From Polaribacter sp. Z022 (lineage in GTDB: Bacteria > Bacteroidota > Bacteroidia > Flavobacteriales > Flavobacteriaceae), in assembly GCF_023555495.1 (NCBI RefSeq), contig NZ_JALCZO010000001.1:310001-374000 (forward strand): a stretch of 64,000 nucleotides of DNA, given 5' to 3'. This document shows, one piece after another, positions 9,456-16,466 of this stretch. Every line of letters starts with the position of its first letter. Positions within the stretch are counted from its first letter, which is position 1. Below the pieces are notes generated by a model. That model did no database searches. It had not been told where the DNA came from and was given only the letters and a program-made list of their open reading frames with translations. A program made the translations under genes and the position numbers.

Positions 9456-10031
9456 ATGAAAAAAACACTATTTGTAATTACTTTGTTCTTTACTGTTTTT
9501 GTCTTTGGACAAAAAAACGAATTCAACTTAATAAAATTAGACTCTACTTGGGGGCAAGAAGTATTACGTTTCCCTGCAAGAGACATGAATTATATTGGTG
9601 TTGGAGAAGTGCGTTTTCCTCCCAAAGGATGGATTAAACCAGAACACACTTTTTTCTGGTCTTACACCTATGCTTGGAGCATAAACGTAAATAGAAAAAT
9701 ACCTGAAAGTGAACTAGAACTAGATTTAGAAAAATACTTTAACAGTTTAAATAGAGTTGATGTAAATGATAAAACAGACAACCGAAAAACATCTGCAACC
9801 ATAACTAAAATAAAAAGGAAAAAAAGAACAACTTATTATGAAGGAAAAGTACATACTTATGATCGTTTTGCAACAAATAAACGATTTACATTAAACGTAA
9901 AAATTGAAAGTAATTTTTGTAAAAAGACAGAAAAAACAGTGCTTTTATTCACTTTTTCTCCAAAAGAATTTACACATAAAGTTTGGAAAACTTTAAACAA
10001 AATAGAATTAGAAAGAGGGATTTGTAATTAA
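9456..10031 (+). CDS. Secreted protein of unknown function
   Basis: 191 residues with a signal peptide (MKKTLFVITLFFTVFVFGQ). No family is recognised. The mature part has a Trp- and Phe-rich stretch (PEHTFFWSYTYAWSIN), a basic central strand pair (KIKRKKRTTYYEGKVHTYDRF) and two cysteines far apart. It reads as a compact beta-rich domain. It follows the YceI gene by 4 bases and is surely cotranscribed, so a role next to the lipid-binding YceI protein is plausible but not shown. Confidence 0.75.
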   Translation: MKKTLFVITLFFTVFVFGQKNEFNLIKLDSTWGQEVLRFPARDMNYIGVGEVRFPPKGWIKPEHTFFWSYTYAWSINVNRKIPESELELDLEKYFNSLNRVDVNDKTDNRKTSATITKIKRKKRTTYYEGKVHTYDRFATNKRFTLNVKIESNFCKKTEKTVLLFTFSPKEFTHKVWKTLNKIELERGICN

Positions 10032-10036
10032 AAAAA

Positions 10037-10058
10037 GGGCGAACATTTCTGTTCGCCC
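10037..10058 (-). terminator. Intrinsic terminator
   Basis: Perfect stem GGGCGAACA / TGTTCGCCC around a four-base loop. The T tract lies on the minus-strand side, so it mainly ends the cupredoxin transcript, though it also closes the YceI operon. Confidence 0.85.
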
Positions 10059-10078
10059 AATCATTTGAATTAATAAAA

Positions 10079-10435
10079 TTATTCAACTATTAATGTGTAT
10101 TGTGGTGTTGGATTTAAAGGACAGAAATACACATACTCTCCTTTTTTTAAGACTACTTTGTTAGACGTTTGTTTTGTATTGTTTTTTACTTGTTCCTTTA
10201 CGTAAGCATTTTTTATATGCGCTTTAACATCTGCTTTTGGAGCTAAAACAAAACCTATGTTATGACCAACATTATTGTTAGAAATTTCGAAGATATATGC
10301 ACCTTCAGATAAGGTAATTTGTTTTTGAGTAAACTCGCCTTTTGTTTGCTCTAAAGAAACTGTTTTTACTTCTTGTGCATTTGTATTAAATGCAAAACCT
10401 AATACGATTACTACTACTGCTATTAATTTTTTCAT
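10079..10435 (-). CDS. Cupredoxin-fold periplasmic protein
   Basis: 118 residues with signal peptide MKKLIAVVVIVLGFAFNTNAQ. A conserved-looking His occurs in NNNVGHNIGFVL and a Cys in YVYFCPLNPTPQYTL, matching the first His and the Cys of a plastocyanin-like type 1 copper site. The second His, normally four to six residues after the Cys, is replaced by a Pro-rich stretch. Copper binding is therefore doubtful, or it may use a different ligand. The gene follows the AhpD-like gene by 59 bases on the same strand and probably shares its AraC-type promoter. Confidence 0.7.
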   Translation of the reverse strand: MKKLIAVVVIVLGFAFNTNAQEVKTVSLEQTKGEFTQKQITLSEGAYIFEISNNNVGHNIGFVLAPKADVKAHIKNAYVKEQVKNNTKQTSNKVVLKKGEYVYFCPLNPTPQYTLIVE

Positions 10436-10494
10436 GATTACTTTGTTTTTAATTGATATTATTTTGTCTTTTCTATCTAAGTAGATAAATTTTA

Positions 10495-11043
10495 TTAAAC
10501 TGTTGCTAATTCTAAAGTTTGTGCTACTGGAAAATCTACAGGAACTTCTGTTGTTTTATGAAAATAGTTTGTAATAGTAATTTCTCCAACCAATAAAATT
10601 GCATCTGCAATACTTCCTTTTGTGTAACCTGCTGCATATAGATTTTCTACTGTTTCTTGTGTTGCTGCTCCTCTGTTTATTGCTACACTTTTAGCAAATT
10701 TTGCCAAAGCATCTAATTTCGAATCAAAAGATGCTTTACCCGTTCTTAATTCTAAGGTTTGATCTTCTGTAAAACCATTCATTTTACCAATTGCAGTATG
10801 AGCAGATAAACAATATACACACTCATTAACTTGACTTACTGCTAAGTTGATTACTTCTTTTTCTTTGGCAGAAAAACTTGTTTTTCCTTGTCCTATTGCT
10901 AAAAAGTTACCCAAAGCAGTTTCACTATGTGCAAGTGCTGCATATAAATTTGGTACAAAACCTAATCCTTTTTCTAATTGATTAAAAATTGCTTGGTTAT
11001 TTTCTGATACTTCGTTTTTTGTTGGTACGTTAAATGTGCTCAT
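10495..11043 (-). CDS. Carboxymuconolactone decarboxylase / AhpD-like protein
   Basis: 182 residues, cytoplasmic. It carries the AhpD-type motif ECVYCLSAHTAIGKMNG with a CxxC pair and a following His, the arrangement used for peroxidase-linked thiol chemistry. The lead region (FVPNLYAALAHSETALGNFLAIG) is typical of the peroxidase-related CMD subfamily. Likely role: alkyl hydroperoxide or disulfide reduction, in keeping with the thioredoxin upstream. It sits 111 bases downstream of the 31-residue Cys protein, probably on the same transcript. Confidence 0.88.
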   Translation of the reverse strand: MSTFNVPTKNEVSENNQAIFNQLEKGLGFVPNLYAALAHSETALGNFLAIGQGKTSFSAKEKEVINLAVSQVNECVYCLSAHTAIGKMNGFTEDQTLELRTGKASFDSKLDALAKFAKSVAINRGAATQETVENLYAAGYTKGSIADAILLVGEITITNYFHKTTEVPVDFPVAQTLELATV

Positions 11044-11120
11044 AATTTACTTTGTGCTGAATTTAGTTCAGCATCTTATTTATTTTATTATTAATTATTG
11101 TGTTTAAAATTGTTTTTAAG

Positions 11121-11150
11121 TTGTCATTTTGAGCGTAGTCGAAATGACAA
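11121..11150. repeat. Palindromic GTCATTT element
   Basis: Perfect 9-bp arms TTGTCATTT and AAATGACAA flank a 12-base centre with GAGCGTAGTCG. Short palindromes with this wording are dispersed in many Bacteroidota genomes. It lies between the small Cys-protein gene and the AhpD-like gene and could act as a processing or attenuating hairpin. Confidence 0.6.
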
Positions 11151-11154
11151 GTTG

Positions 11155-11250
11155 TTATTTGCATTCGCAAAGTTGTTGTTCTGGGTTTTGCTCATCATAA
11201 GTTTGGTAACCCCAACAGTTAGGACATTGTGTGTTTTCTATTGTTTTCAT
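11155..11250 (-). CDS. 31-residue four-cysteine (zinc-ribbon-like) microprotein
   Basis: A complete frame from ATG to TAA encodes 31 residues with CPNCWGYQ near residues 9-16 and CEC at 28-30, giving a CxxC...CxC set suited to one zinc ion. The core sits in an acidic, Gln-rich background (YDEQNPEQQ). It stands 24 bases downstream of a CATCTTTG -7 box that belongs to the duplicated AraC-type promoter, which argues that the frame is translated. Function unknown. Short proteins of this kind are easily missed by gene callers. It may be a redox-sensitive or zinc-buffering partner of the neighbouring thioredoxin and AhpD-like proteins (inference). Confidence 0.65.
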   Translation of the reverse strand: MKTIENTQCPNCWGYQTYDEQNPEQQLCECK

Positions 11251-11270
11251 ATTGTTGTTTTTGTTTGATA

Positions 11271-11331
11271 CTGCAAAGATGCAACCAACATTGACCTTTA
11301 AAATTGGACAAAAGTTCCTTTGATTTGGACA
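11271..11331 (-). promoter_or_regulatory. AraC-type promoter copy A (small Cys protein / AhpD / cupredoxin)
   Basis: Matches promoter copy B (11681-11741) at about 51 of the first 60 bases. On the minus strand it has TGTCCA boxes at 11326-11331 and 11305-11310 (21-bp offset), then a CATCTTTG -7 box at 11274-11281. No normal -33 element is seen, consistent with activator dependence. Confidence 0.65.
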
Positions 11332-11343
11332 GTGGTTTTTTCT

Positions 11344-11658
11344 TTATTTTAACCTATCTATTTTATCTCTTAAGTTTTTCTCTGTAATTAAACCTGTATG
11401 CTTTTCTACTGCTTTTCCATCTTTTATAAAAACTAATGTTGGTATGTTTCTAATTCCGAATTTTGCTGCAAGTTCTTGGTTGTTATCTACATTTATTTTT
11501 TTGATAGCAACATGGTCTTTTAACTCATCTGCTAATTTGTGAATTGTAGGTAACAATGTTCTACAGGGTCCACACCAATCTGCATAAAAGTCTAATAAAA
11601 CATTGTTGTTATTTTCTATAACATTGCTAAAGTCTGTTTGATTTATTTGTATTTCCAT
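11344..11658 (-). CDS. Thioredoxin
   Basis: 104-residue classical thioredoxin without signal peptide: active site FYADWCGPCRTL near residues 25-36, cis-Pro loop RNIPTLVFIKDG near residues 71-82. Cytoplasmic disulfide reductase. The start at 11658 is chosen because the frame remains open upstream to 11721 but passes through the -7 box and first TGTCCA box of promoter copy B. It is the only gene between the two promoter copies. Its regulation by the neighbouring AraC-type protein is inferred from the duplicated promoter. Confidence 0.92.
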   Translation of the reverse strand: MEIQINQTDFSNVIENNNNVLLDFYADWCGPCRTLLPTIHKLADELKDHVAIKKINVDNNQELAAKFGIRNIPTLVFIKDGKAVEKHTGLITEKNLRDKIDRLK

Positions 11659-11680
11659 TTTTGTGTTTGTTTTAATTACA

Positions 11681-11741
11681 CTGCAAAGATGCAACCAACA
11701 TATACCTCTAAAAATGGACAAAAGTTCTTACTGTTTGGACA
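11681..11741 (-). promoter_or_regulatory. AraC-type promoter copy B (thioredoxin)
   Basis: Second copy of the duplicated promoter. On the minus strand TGTCCA boxes lie at 11736-11741 and 11715-11720 with a 21-bp offset, and CATCTTTG at 11684-11691, followed 26 bases later by the thioredoxin start. Confidence 0.65.
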
Positions 11742-11762
11742 TTGAAAAAAATTGGCAAAAAT

Positions 11763-11871
11763 GCACGCGTGAAGGATTGAAACGACATCCTTTTTAAATA
11801 TCTCTTCGAACGCAGTTAAGAAGTAGTTATTTAAAAAGATACAGTGAAAAGCCTGACCTGAAAGGGCACGC
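11763..11871 (+). ncRNA. Structured flavobacterial repeat/RNA (candidate Flavo-1-like motif)
   Basis: About 109 bases that can fold as one unit. GCGTG (11767-11771) pairs with CACGC (11867-11871). GGAT pairs with ATCC around TGAAACGAC. TTTTTAAATA pairs with TATTTAAAAA, enclosing CTTC/GAAG. GCCT pairs with GGGC through a wobble around GACCTGAAA. I recall very similar elements dispersed in many Flavobacteriia intergenic regions, and the Flavo-1 motif is my best name for it, but the identity was not checked. The direction of transcription is uncertain. It separates the AraC-type gene from the thioredoxin promoter. Confidence 0.5.
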
Positions 11872-11889
11872 AAAAAAAGAAAAACGAGT

Positions 11890-12729
11890 TTAATAGTCTT
11901 TTTTAAACTGTAATGGAGATTTAGAAATTGCTTTGGTAAAGAAGCGTGTAAAATAAGCAGGATCGTTAAAACCGAGCTCGAAAGCTATTTCTTTTACAGT
12001 TTTATCTGTGTAAATCAGTAGCCTTTTTGCTTCTAAAAGAATGCGACTTTTAATAAAATCGGAAGGTGTTTTGGCTCCTAATTTTTGAAAATGTTTGGTA
12101 ATAGATTTAGGCGAAAGTGCTAGCCTTTTTGCATAATCGGATACAGAATGTAGTGTTCTAAAATTTTGCTCTACCAACAAACTAAAATCTTTAAACAACC
12201 TTGTTTCTGTGTCTTCTTTTATAATGTGATTTTCTTTCTTAACACGAACTGCATTGATAATAAATTGTTTTAAGTATGCCTGCAACATATCATATTGTGC
12301 AGTTTCGTTTTGCTGAAATTCTTCTATTAAACTTTCTAAAATAAAGTTGAGTTTTGCAGTTTCTTTTTGGCAAGGTTTTACAAACGGAGTTTCGTAAATA
12401 TTATTAAACAAAATTCCATTACAAGCTACTTCTGCATCATGTGTTTGTATGCAATAAAAATCTCTTACAAAGGTTAGTTTATAGGCGGTTTTTATTTGCT
12501 CTGAATCTACTGTAAATACTTGCCCTGGAGATAAAAAGAACAATACATTGTCATTAAATGTGTAACTTTCAAAATCGATGTTATAGGTTCCTGTTCCTTC
12601 TTGAATCCAATAAATAGAATAGGCATTTTGTTGTACTGAATGATCTATTGTACATGCTTTCTCAAACTGAACTGTACTTACCGAAAAAGTTTCTTTAAAA
12701 GAGTATTTTGTAATGTCTTGAACCGCCAT
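11890..12729 (-). CDS. AraC-family transcriptional regulator
   Basis: 279 residues: an N-terminal cupin-like sensing domain (about 1-140) and a C-terminal double helix-turn-helix (about 180-279), with SVSDYAKRLALSPKSITKHF as first helix pair and TVKEIAFELGFNDPAYFTRF as second. The second is the classic AraC signature. It lies just upstream of the thioredoxin / Cys microprotein / AhpD / cupredoxin genes on the same strand, and those promoters carry duplicated box pairs with 21-bp spacing, the geometry AraC proteins favour. It is therefore the likely activator of this redox set; the signal it senses is unknown. Confidence 0.9.
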   Translation of the reverse strand: MAVQDITKYSFKETFSVSTVQFEKACTIDHSVQQNAYSIYWIQEGTGTYNIDFESYTFNDNVLFFLSPGQVFTVDSEQIKTAYKLTFVRDFYCIQTHDAEVACNGILFNNIYETPFVKPCQKETAKLNFILESLIEEFQQNETAQYDMLQAYLKQFIINAVRVKKENHIIKEDTETRLFKDFSLLVEQNFRTLHSVSDYAKRLALSPKSITKHFQKLGAKTPSDFIKSRILLEAKRLLIYTDKTVKEIAFELGFNDPAYFTRFFTKAISKSPLQFKKDY

Positions 12730-12847
12730 TTCATTGTTTTGTTTGTGGTTGGTCGTAAAAAGTTATTAAACCTTATTTCTTTTTAAAACTAAGAAGACTT
12801 ATCAATGTTTTTTCAATACTTTTATCTTTTCCAAAATTTATTTAAAA

Positions 12848-13387
12848 ATGAAAAACAGCGTATTTATTGCTACAAGTTTAGATGGTTTTATTGCCGATAA
12901 AAATGGCAATATAGATTGGTTACATAAAATACCAAACCCTAATAATGATGATTTAGGTTATATAGCTTTTACTAATTCTATTGATGCTATTGTTATGGGT
13001 AGAACTACTTTTGAAACTGTTTGTGGTTTTGATATAGATTGGCCTTATACCAAACCTGTTTTTGTATTAAGTACAACATTAACTAAAGTGCCCGAAAATT
13101 TAAAAGACAAAGTGTTTTTAATTAATGGAACCTTAACAGAGGTTTTAAAAAGTATACACAAAAAAGGGTATCAAAAACTTTATATAGATGGAGGTAAAAC
13201 CATTCAGAGTTTTTTAAAAGAAGATTTAATTGACGAATTAATAATTACCACAATTCCGATAGTTTTAGGAGGTGGTTTTCGTTTATTTGGAGATTTACCT
13301 AAAGAACTAAATTTAGAATTGGTAGCTTCCAAAACATTTTTAAACCAATTACAACAAACACATTACAGAAGAAAAAAATTACTATAA
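12848..13387 (+). CDS. Dihydrofolate reductase-like protein (RibD C-terminal family)
   Basis: 179 residues with the DHFR/RibD-C fold: MKNSVFIATSLDGFIADKNG at the start, IVMGRTTFETV near residue 50, KLYIDGGKTIQSFL near residue 115, and IPIVLGGGFRLFG near residue 137. NADPH-dependent reduction of a pterin or pyrimidine-like substrate is the family activity; the substrate is unknown. It is divergent from the AraC-type gene, so it may share its regulation, but no TGTCCA pair was noticed on this side. Confidence 0.85.
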   Translation: MKNSVFIATSLDGFIADKNGNIDWLHKIPNPNNDDLGYIAFTNSIDAIVMGRTTFETVCGFDIDWPYTKPVFVLSTTLTKVPENLKDKVFLINGTLTEVLKSIHKKGYQKLYIDGGKTIQSFLKEDLIDELIITTIPIVLGGGFRLFGDLPKELNLELVASKTFLNQLQQTHYRRKKLL

Positions 13388-13454
13388 AAAACTATAAAAC
13401 AGCTTCTTAAAATTTAAAAAACATTATTTACCAAACTGAATTACTTGAGTTATC

Positions 13455-13490
13455 TCACGGTTTTCAGTGATATAAAAATTTCACGGTTTT
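13455..13490. repeat. TCACGGTTTT direct repeat upstream of an orphan gene
   Basis: TCACGGTTTT occurs at 13455-13464 and again at 13481-13490, an offset of 26 bp, about 65 bases before the ATG at 13554. Possibly a regulator site; LytTR-type proteins bind spaced direct repeats of similar composition. Confidence 0.4.
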
Positions 13491-13553
13491 TGGGGATTGA
13501 CAACTACTTTTTGTTTTGTTAACTTCACATAAAAATAAATCCCCCTATTTAAA

Positions 13554-13946
13554 ATGTGGACAATCAAAGAAAATAATGAAACCAGACAATTTTTTGTAAT
13601 AGAGCCCTCTTTTTATGATGTAATGAATCCTTGTGACGATTTTACAATGAAATGTTTAGAAGTTTTAAGAAGAAAATTGCCTGCTCATTTTACAGACTTT
13701 CCTAATGGCTGTAAATTTGGACTTATTAGGTATGCAGATTTTTTAGAAAACAAATATCCAGCAATAGGTATTACTTGTAATTCTATAGAAGATCATAAGA
13801 AAATTCCAGATTTTATAGATTTAATTAATGAAGTTGAAATATTAATTAACAAGATAGGCTTAATAAATATTAAAAAAGAAGCTGAAAAAATAGAGACAAT
13901 AGGATGGGAAAAATTAAATTCTATTGGTTGGTATTTTGAAGATTAA
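13554..13946 (+). CDS. Hypothetical protein, 130 residues
   Basis: No family recognised. A cytoplasmic, acidic protein with no signal peptide. It has an N-terminal part with two Cys (NPCDDFTMKCLEVLRRKL) and a longer helical second half (DFIDLINEVEILINKIG) ending in two Trp-Gly/Trp-Tyr motifs (IGWEKLNSIGWYF). It looks like a small alpha/beta protein. It is isolated, with its own promoter region bearing a direct repeat and a strong terminator behind. Base composition resembles the neighbours, so no sign of recent transfer. Confidence 0.65.
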   Translation: MWTIKENNETRQFFVIEPSFYDVMNPCDDFTMKCLEVLRRKLPAHFTDFPNGCKFGLIRYADFLENKYPAIGITCNSIEDHKKIPDFIDLINEVEILINKIGLINIKKEAEKIETIGWEKLNSIGWYFED

Positions 13947-13951
13947 AAAAC

Positions 13952-13985
13952 AAAAAAGCGAAAACTATAAAGTTTTCGCTTTTTT
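13952..13985. terminator. Bidirectional intrinsic terminator
   Basis: Perfect 15-bp stem from AAAAAAGCGAAAACT to its complement around loop ATAA, with A and T tracts at both ends. Lies between convergent genes. Confidence 0.9.
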
Positions 13986-14004
13986 ATATAAATTGCTATT
14001 ATTC

Positions 14005-15054
14005 TTAATTATCGTTTAAAGCATTCCAACCTTGTGCTTTTAAAGCTATTTCTTGGTTTGCTCTTGTTACTAAATTTAACCCTTGGTTTTCTGCAACTAT
14101 ATGACCAACTATAGAAAAATTTGGATTCCCTTTTATTTTATCAAAATCTGAAATTGGCACCGTAAATAAAAGTTCGTAATCTTCTCCTCCACTTAAAGCT
14201 ACCATTGTAGAATCTAATTCAAATTCTTCACAAGCAGAAATTACTTGAGGATCTAAAGGCAATTTATCTTCATAAACTTTACAACCTACTTTACTTTGAG
14301 TACAAATATGAAAAAGCTCTGATGAAAGTCCGTCAGAAATATCAATCATAGAAGTTGGTTTTACTTCTAGTTCTTTTAATAACCCAGAAACATCTTTACG
14401 AGCTTCTGGTTTTAATTGACGTTCAATTAAATAGGTATAATTATCTAAATCTGGTTGATTATTTGGATCTACTTTAAATACTTGTTTCTCTCTTTCTAAA
14501 ACTTGTAATCCTAAATAAGCAGCACCTAAATCTCCAGAAACCACAATTAAATCAGTTTCTTTAGCACCATTTCTATAAATTACTTCTTCTTTTTCTGCCT
14601 TACCAATAGCGGTTACAGAAATTAAAATTCCTTTCGTAGAAGAAGTTGTATCTCCTCCAACCAAATCTACTTTATAAGTTTCACTAGCCAACTGAATACC
14701 TGCATACAATTCTTCAATTGCTTCTAATGGAAACCTATTAGAAACAGCAATAGATACAGTTATTTGTTCTGCAACTCCATTCATTGCATAAACATCAGAT
14801 AAGTTAACCATAACAGCTTTATAACCTAAATGCTTTAAAGGCATATAACTTAAATCGAAATGAACACCTTCTACCAACAAATCTGTAGTAACTAAAGTTT
14901 GTTTTTCTGAAGCATCTATAACTGCAGCATCATCTCCAACAGCTTTAACTGTTGTAGCTTTTTCTACCTTAAAATATTTAGTAATATGATTTATTAAACC
15001 AAACTCACCAAGTTCAGCTAACGATGTTTTTTGTGTATTTTTATCTTCTAACAT
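14005..15054 (-). CDS. thiL: Thiamine-monophosphate kinase
   Basis: Makes thiamine diphosphate from the monophosphate. Typical ThiL motifs: LGEFGLINHI near residue 15, VGDDAAVI near 39, TTDLLVEGVHFDL near 56, VDLVGGDTTSS near 130, DISDGLSSEL near 219 and LSGGEDYELLF near 264. 349 residues is normal. A minus-strand TATCTTTG box ends only four bases before the ATG, so the mRNA may be leaderless or a second promoter exists. No other thiamine genes lie nearby. Confidence 0.94.
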   Translation of the reverse strand: MLEDKNTQKTSLAELGEFGLINHITKYFKVEKATTVKAVGDDAAVIDASEKQTLVTTDLLVEGVHFDLSYMPLKHLGYKAVMVNLSDVYAMNGVAEQITVSIAVSNRFPLEAIEELYAGIQLASETYKVDLVGGDTTSSTKGILISVTAIGKAEKEEVIYRNGAKETDLIVVSGDLGAAYLGLQVLEREKQVFKVDPNNQPDLDNYTYLIERQLKPEARKDVSGLLKELEVKPTSMIDISDGLSSELFHICTQSKVGCKVYEDKLPLDPQVISACEEFELDSTMVALSGGEDYELLFTVPISDFDKIKGNPNFSIVGHIVAENQGLNLVTRANQEIALKAQGWNALNDN

Positions 15055-15058
15055 ACTG

Positions 15059-15066
15059 CAAAGATA
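15059..15066 (-). promoter_or_regulatory. -7 element directly at the thiL start
   Basis: TATCTTTG on the minus strand, four bases upstream of the ATG at 15054. Predicted transcription start falls at or next to the start codon. Confidence 0.45.
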
Positions 15067-15202
15067 GGTACATTCTAAAAAACCACAGAACTACTTTAAC
15101 ACCTATATTTATTTATTTTATTTTTTAAATAGTATTTTTGATATAGAACTGCTACAATAATAATTTTATTAAATACGTTTAATAGTTTCTAAAAATATTT
15201 AA

Positions 15203-16420
15203 ATGATAAAAAAGACATTTTTTATAATACTGATAGCATTAATTGTTGGTTGTGCAAAAAATGATGTTTTTGAAAGAGAAAATCAAATTATCATTAATCC
15301 TATAGCAAAATGCGAAAATGGTTTTGCGGGAGAATACCCTTGTAATGACTACGATTTATTGACTCACATTTCTTTAGAAGAGTTAGGTGATGAAAACACA
15401 ATAGCTAGTAATTGTTGGGGTTGGTCAGACCCAGTTAATAAGAATGAATTTGCTTTAATTTGTACAAATAAAGGAGTTACGTTTATTAATATTACAGATC
15501 CAGCAAACGCTGTAGTGTTAGGTACTTTAAAAACTAAAAATGAAGATAACGTTTTAAGAAACATTGTAACATTTCAATCTTTTGCATATGTCATAAGTGA
15601 ATCCTCTAATCATGGAATTCAATCATTAAACTTAGGAAGGTTACTAGGTATTAACAACCCTCCTGTAGAGTTTACATCAGATAAAGATTATAACTTTTTT
15701 AGAGGCGCAAGCAACATTTCTGTAGATGAAAATTCTGGTTTTGCATATGTTTCTGGAACAAATACTTTTAATGGAGGTATTCATTTTTTAAATTTAAACA
15801 AACCATCAAAAGTACTTGAAAGTGATGGTTTTGCAGATGATTCTTATAGTAATGAAACAAAAGTTATTACCTATAAAGGTCCAGATACAGATTATACAGA
15901 TAAAGAAATCTTAATTGGTAGCAACAACTCAGAAGTTGTTATTTTAGATGTAACTGATAAAGAAAACCCTGTAAAAATAACCTCTTTTACTTATCCAAAT
16001 ATTGGTAAAGCTCATCAAGGTTGGTTTACAGAAGATTTTAAATATTTTATTTTTGGTGATACTTTAGATGAAATAAATAATGGTGTAAATACAAATACAA
16101 TAGTTTATGATTTTACTGATTTAGACAATCCTGTTCATCATTTTAATTACGAAGGAAATACAGCTGCAATAGACAATAAAAGTTATGTAAAAAATAATTT
16201 ATATTATCAGGCAAACTTTACAAATGGAATTAGAATTATAGATATTTCTAATATCGATAGCAAGTCTTTTACTGAAATTGGTTTCTTTGATACATATCCA
16301 GAAAACAATAATACTGAAGCAAAAGGAACTGTAAATGTGTATCCTTATTTAGAAAGTGGAAATATTATTGTGAGTGACACAAACAATGGTTTCTTTCTTA
16401 TTAGAAAAAGTAAAACATAA
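15203..16420 (+). CDS. LVIVD-repeat lipoprotein, choice-of-anchor B family
   Basis: 405 residues. The N-terminus is a lipoprotein signal with lipobox IVGC and Cys near residue 17. The mature protein carries beta-propeller repeats of the LVIVD type: GVTFINITDPANAVVLGTL, EVVILDVTDKENPVKITSF, GIRIIDISNID. The flow HISLEEL...NCWGWSDP matches the choice-of-anchor B family of Bacteroidota. An outer-membrane or periplasmic scaffold is likely; no enzymatic residues are evident. The M1 peptidase gene begins 46 bases later and may be cotranscribed. Confidence 0.82.
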   Translation: MIKKTFFIILIALIVGCAKNDVFERENQIIINPIAKCENGFAGEYPCNDYDLLTHISLEELGDENTIASNCWGWSDPVNKNEFALICTNKGVTFINITDPANAVVLGTLKTKNEDNVLRNIVTFQSFAYVISESSNHGIQSLNLGRLLGINNPPVEFTSDKDYNFFRGASNISVDENSGFAYVSGTNTFNGGIHFLNLNKPSKVLESDGFADDSYSNETKVITYKGPDTDYTDKEILIGSNNSEVVILDVTDKENPVKITSFTYPNIGKAHQGWFTEDFKYFIFGDTLDEINNGVNTNTIVYDFTDLDNPVHHFNYEGNTAAIDNKSYVKNNLYYQANFTNGIRIIDISNIDSKSFTEIGFFDTYPENNNTEAKGTVNVYPYLESGNIIVSDTNNGFFLIRKSKT

Positions 16421-16466
16421 TTTTTTTTGTAAAAAAAGAAGTATTTTAGTCATCAAACCATTTTAA

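Noticed and set aside
11676..11873. 65-residue minus-strand frame upstream of thioredoxin
   Set aside because: It runs through promoter copy B and the structured RNA element; no start or domain support.
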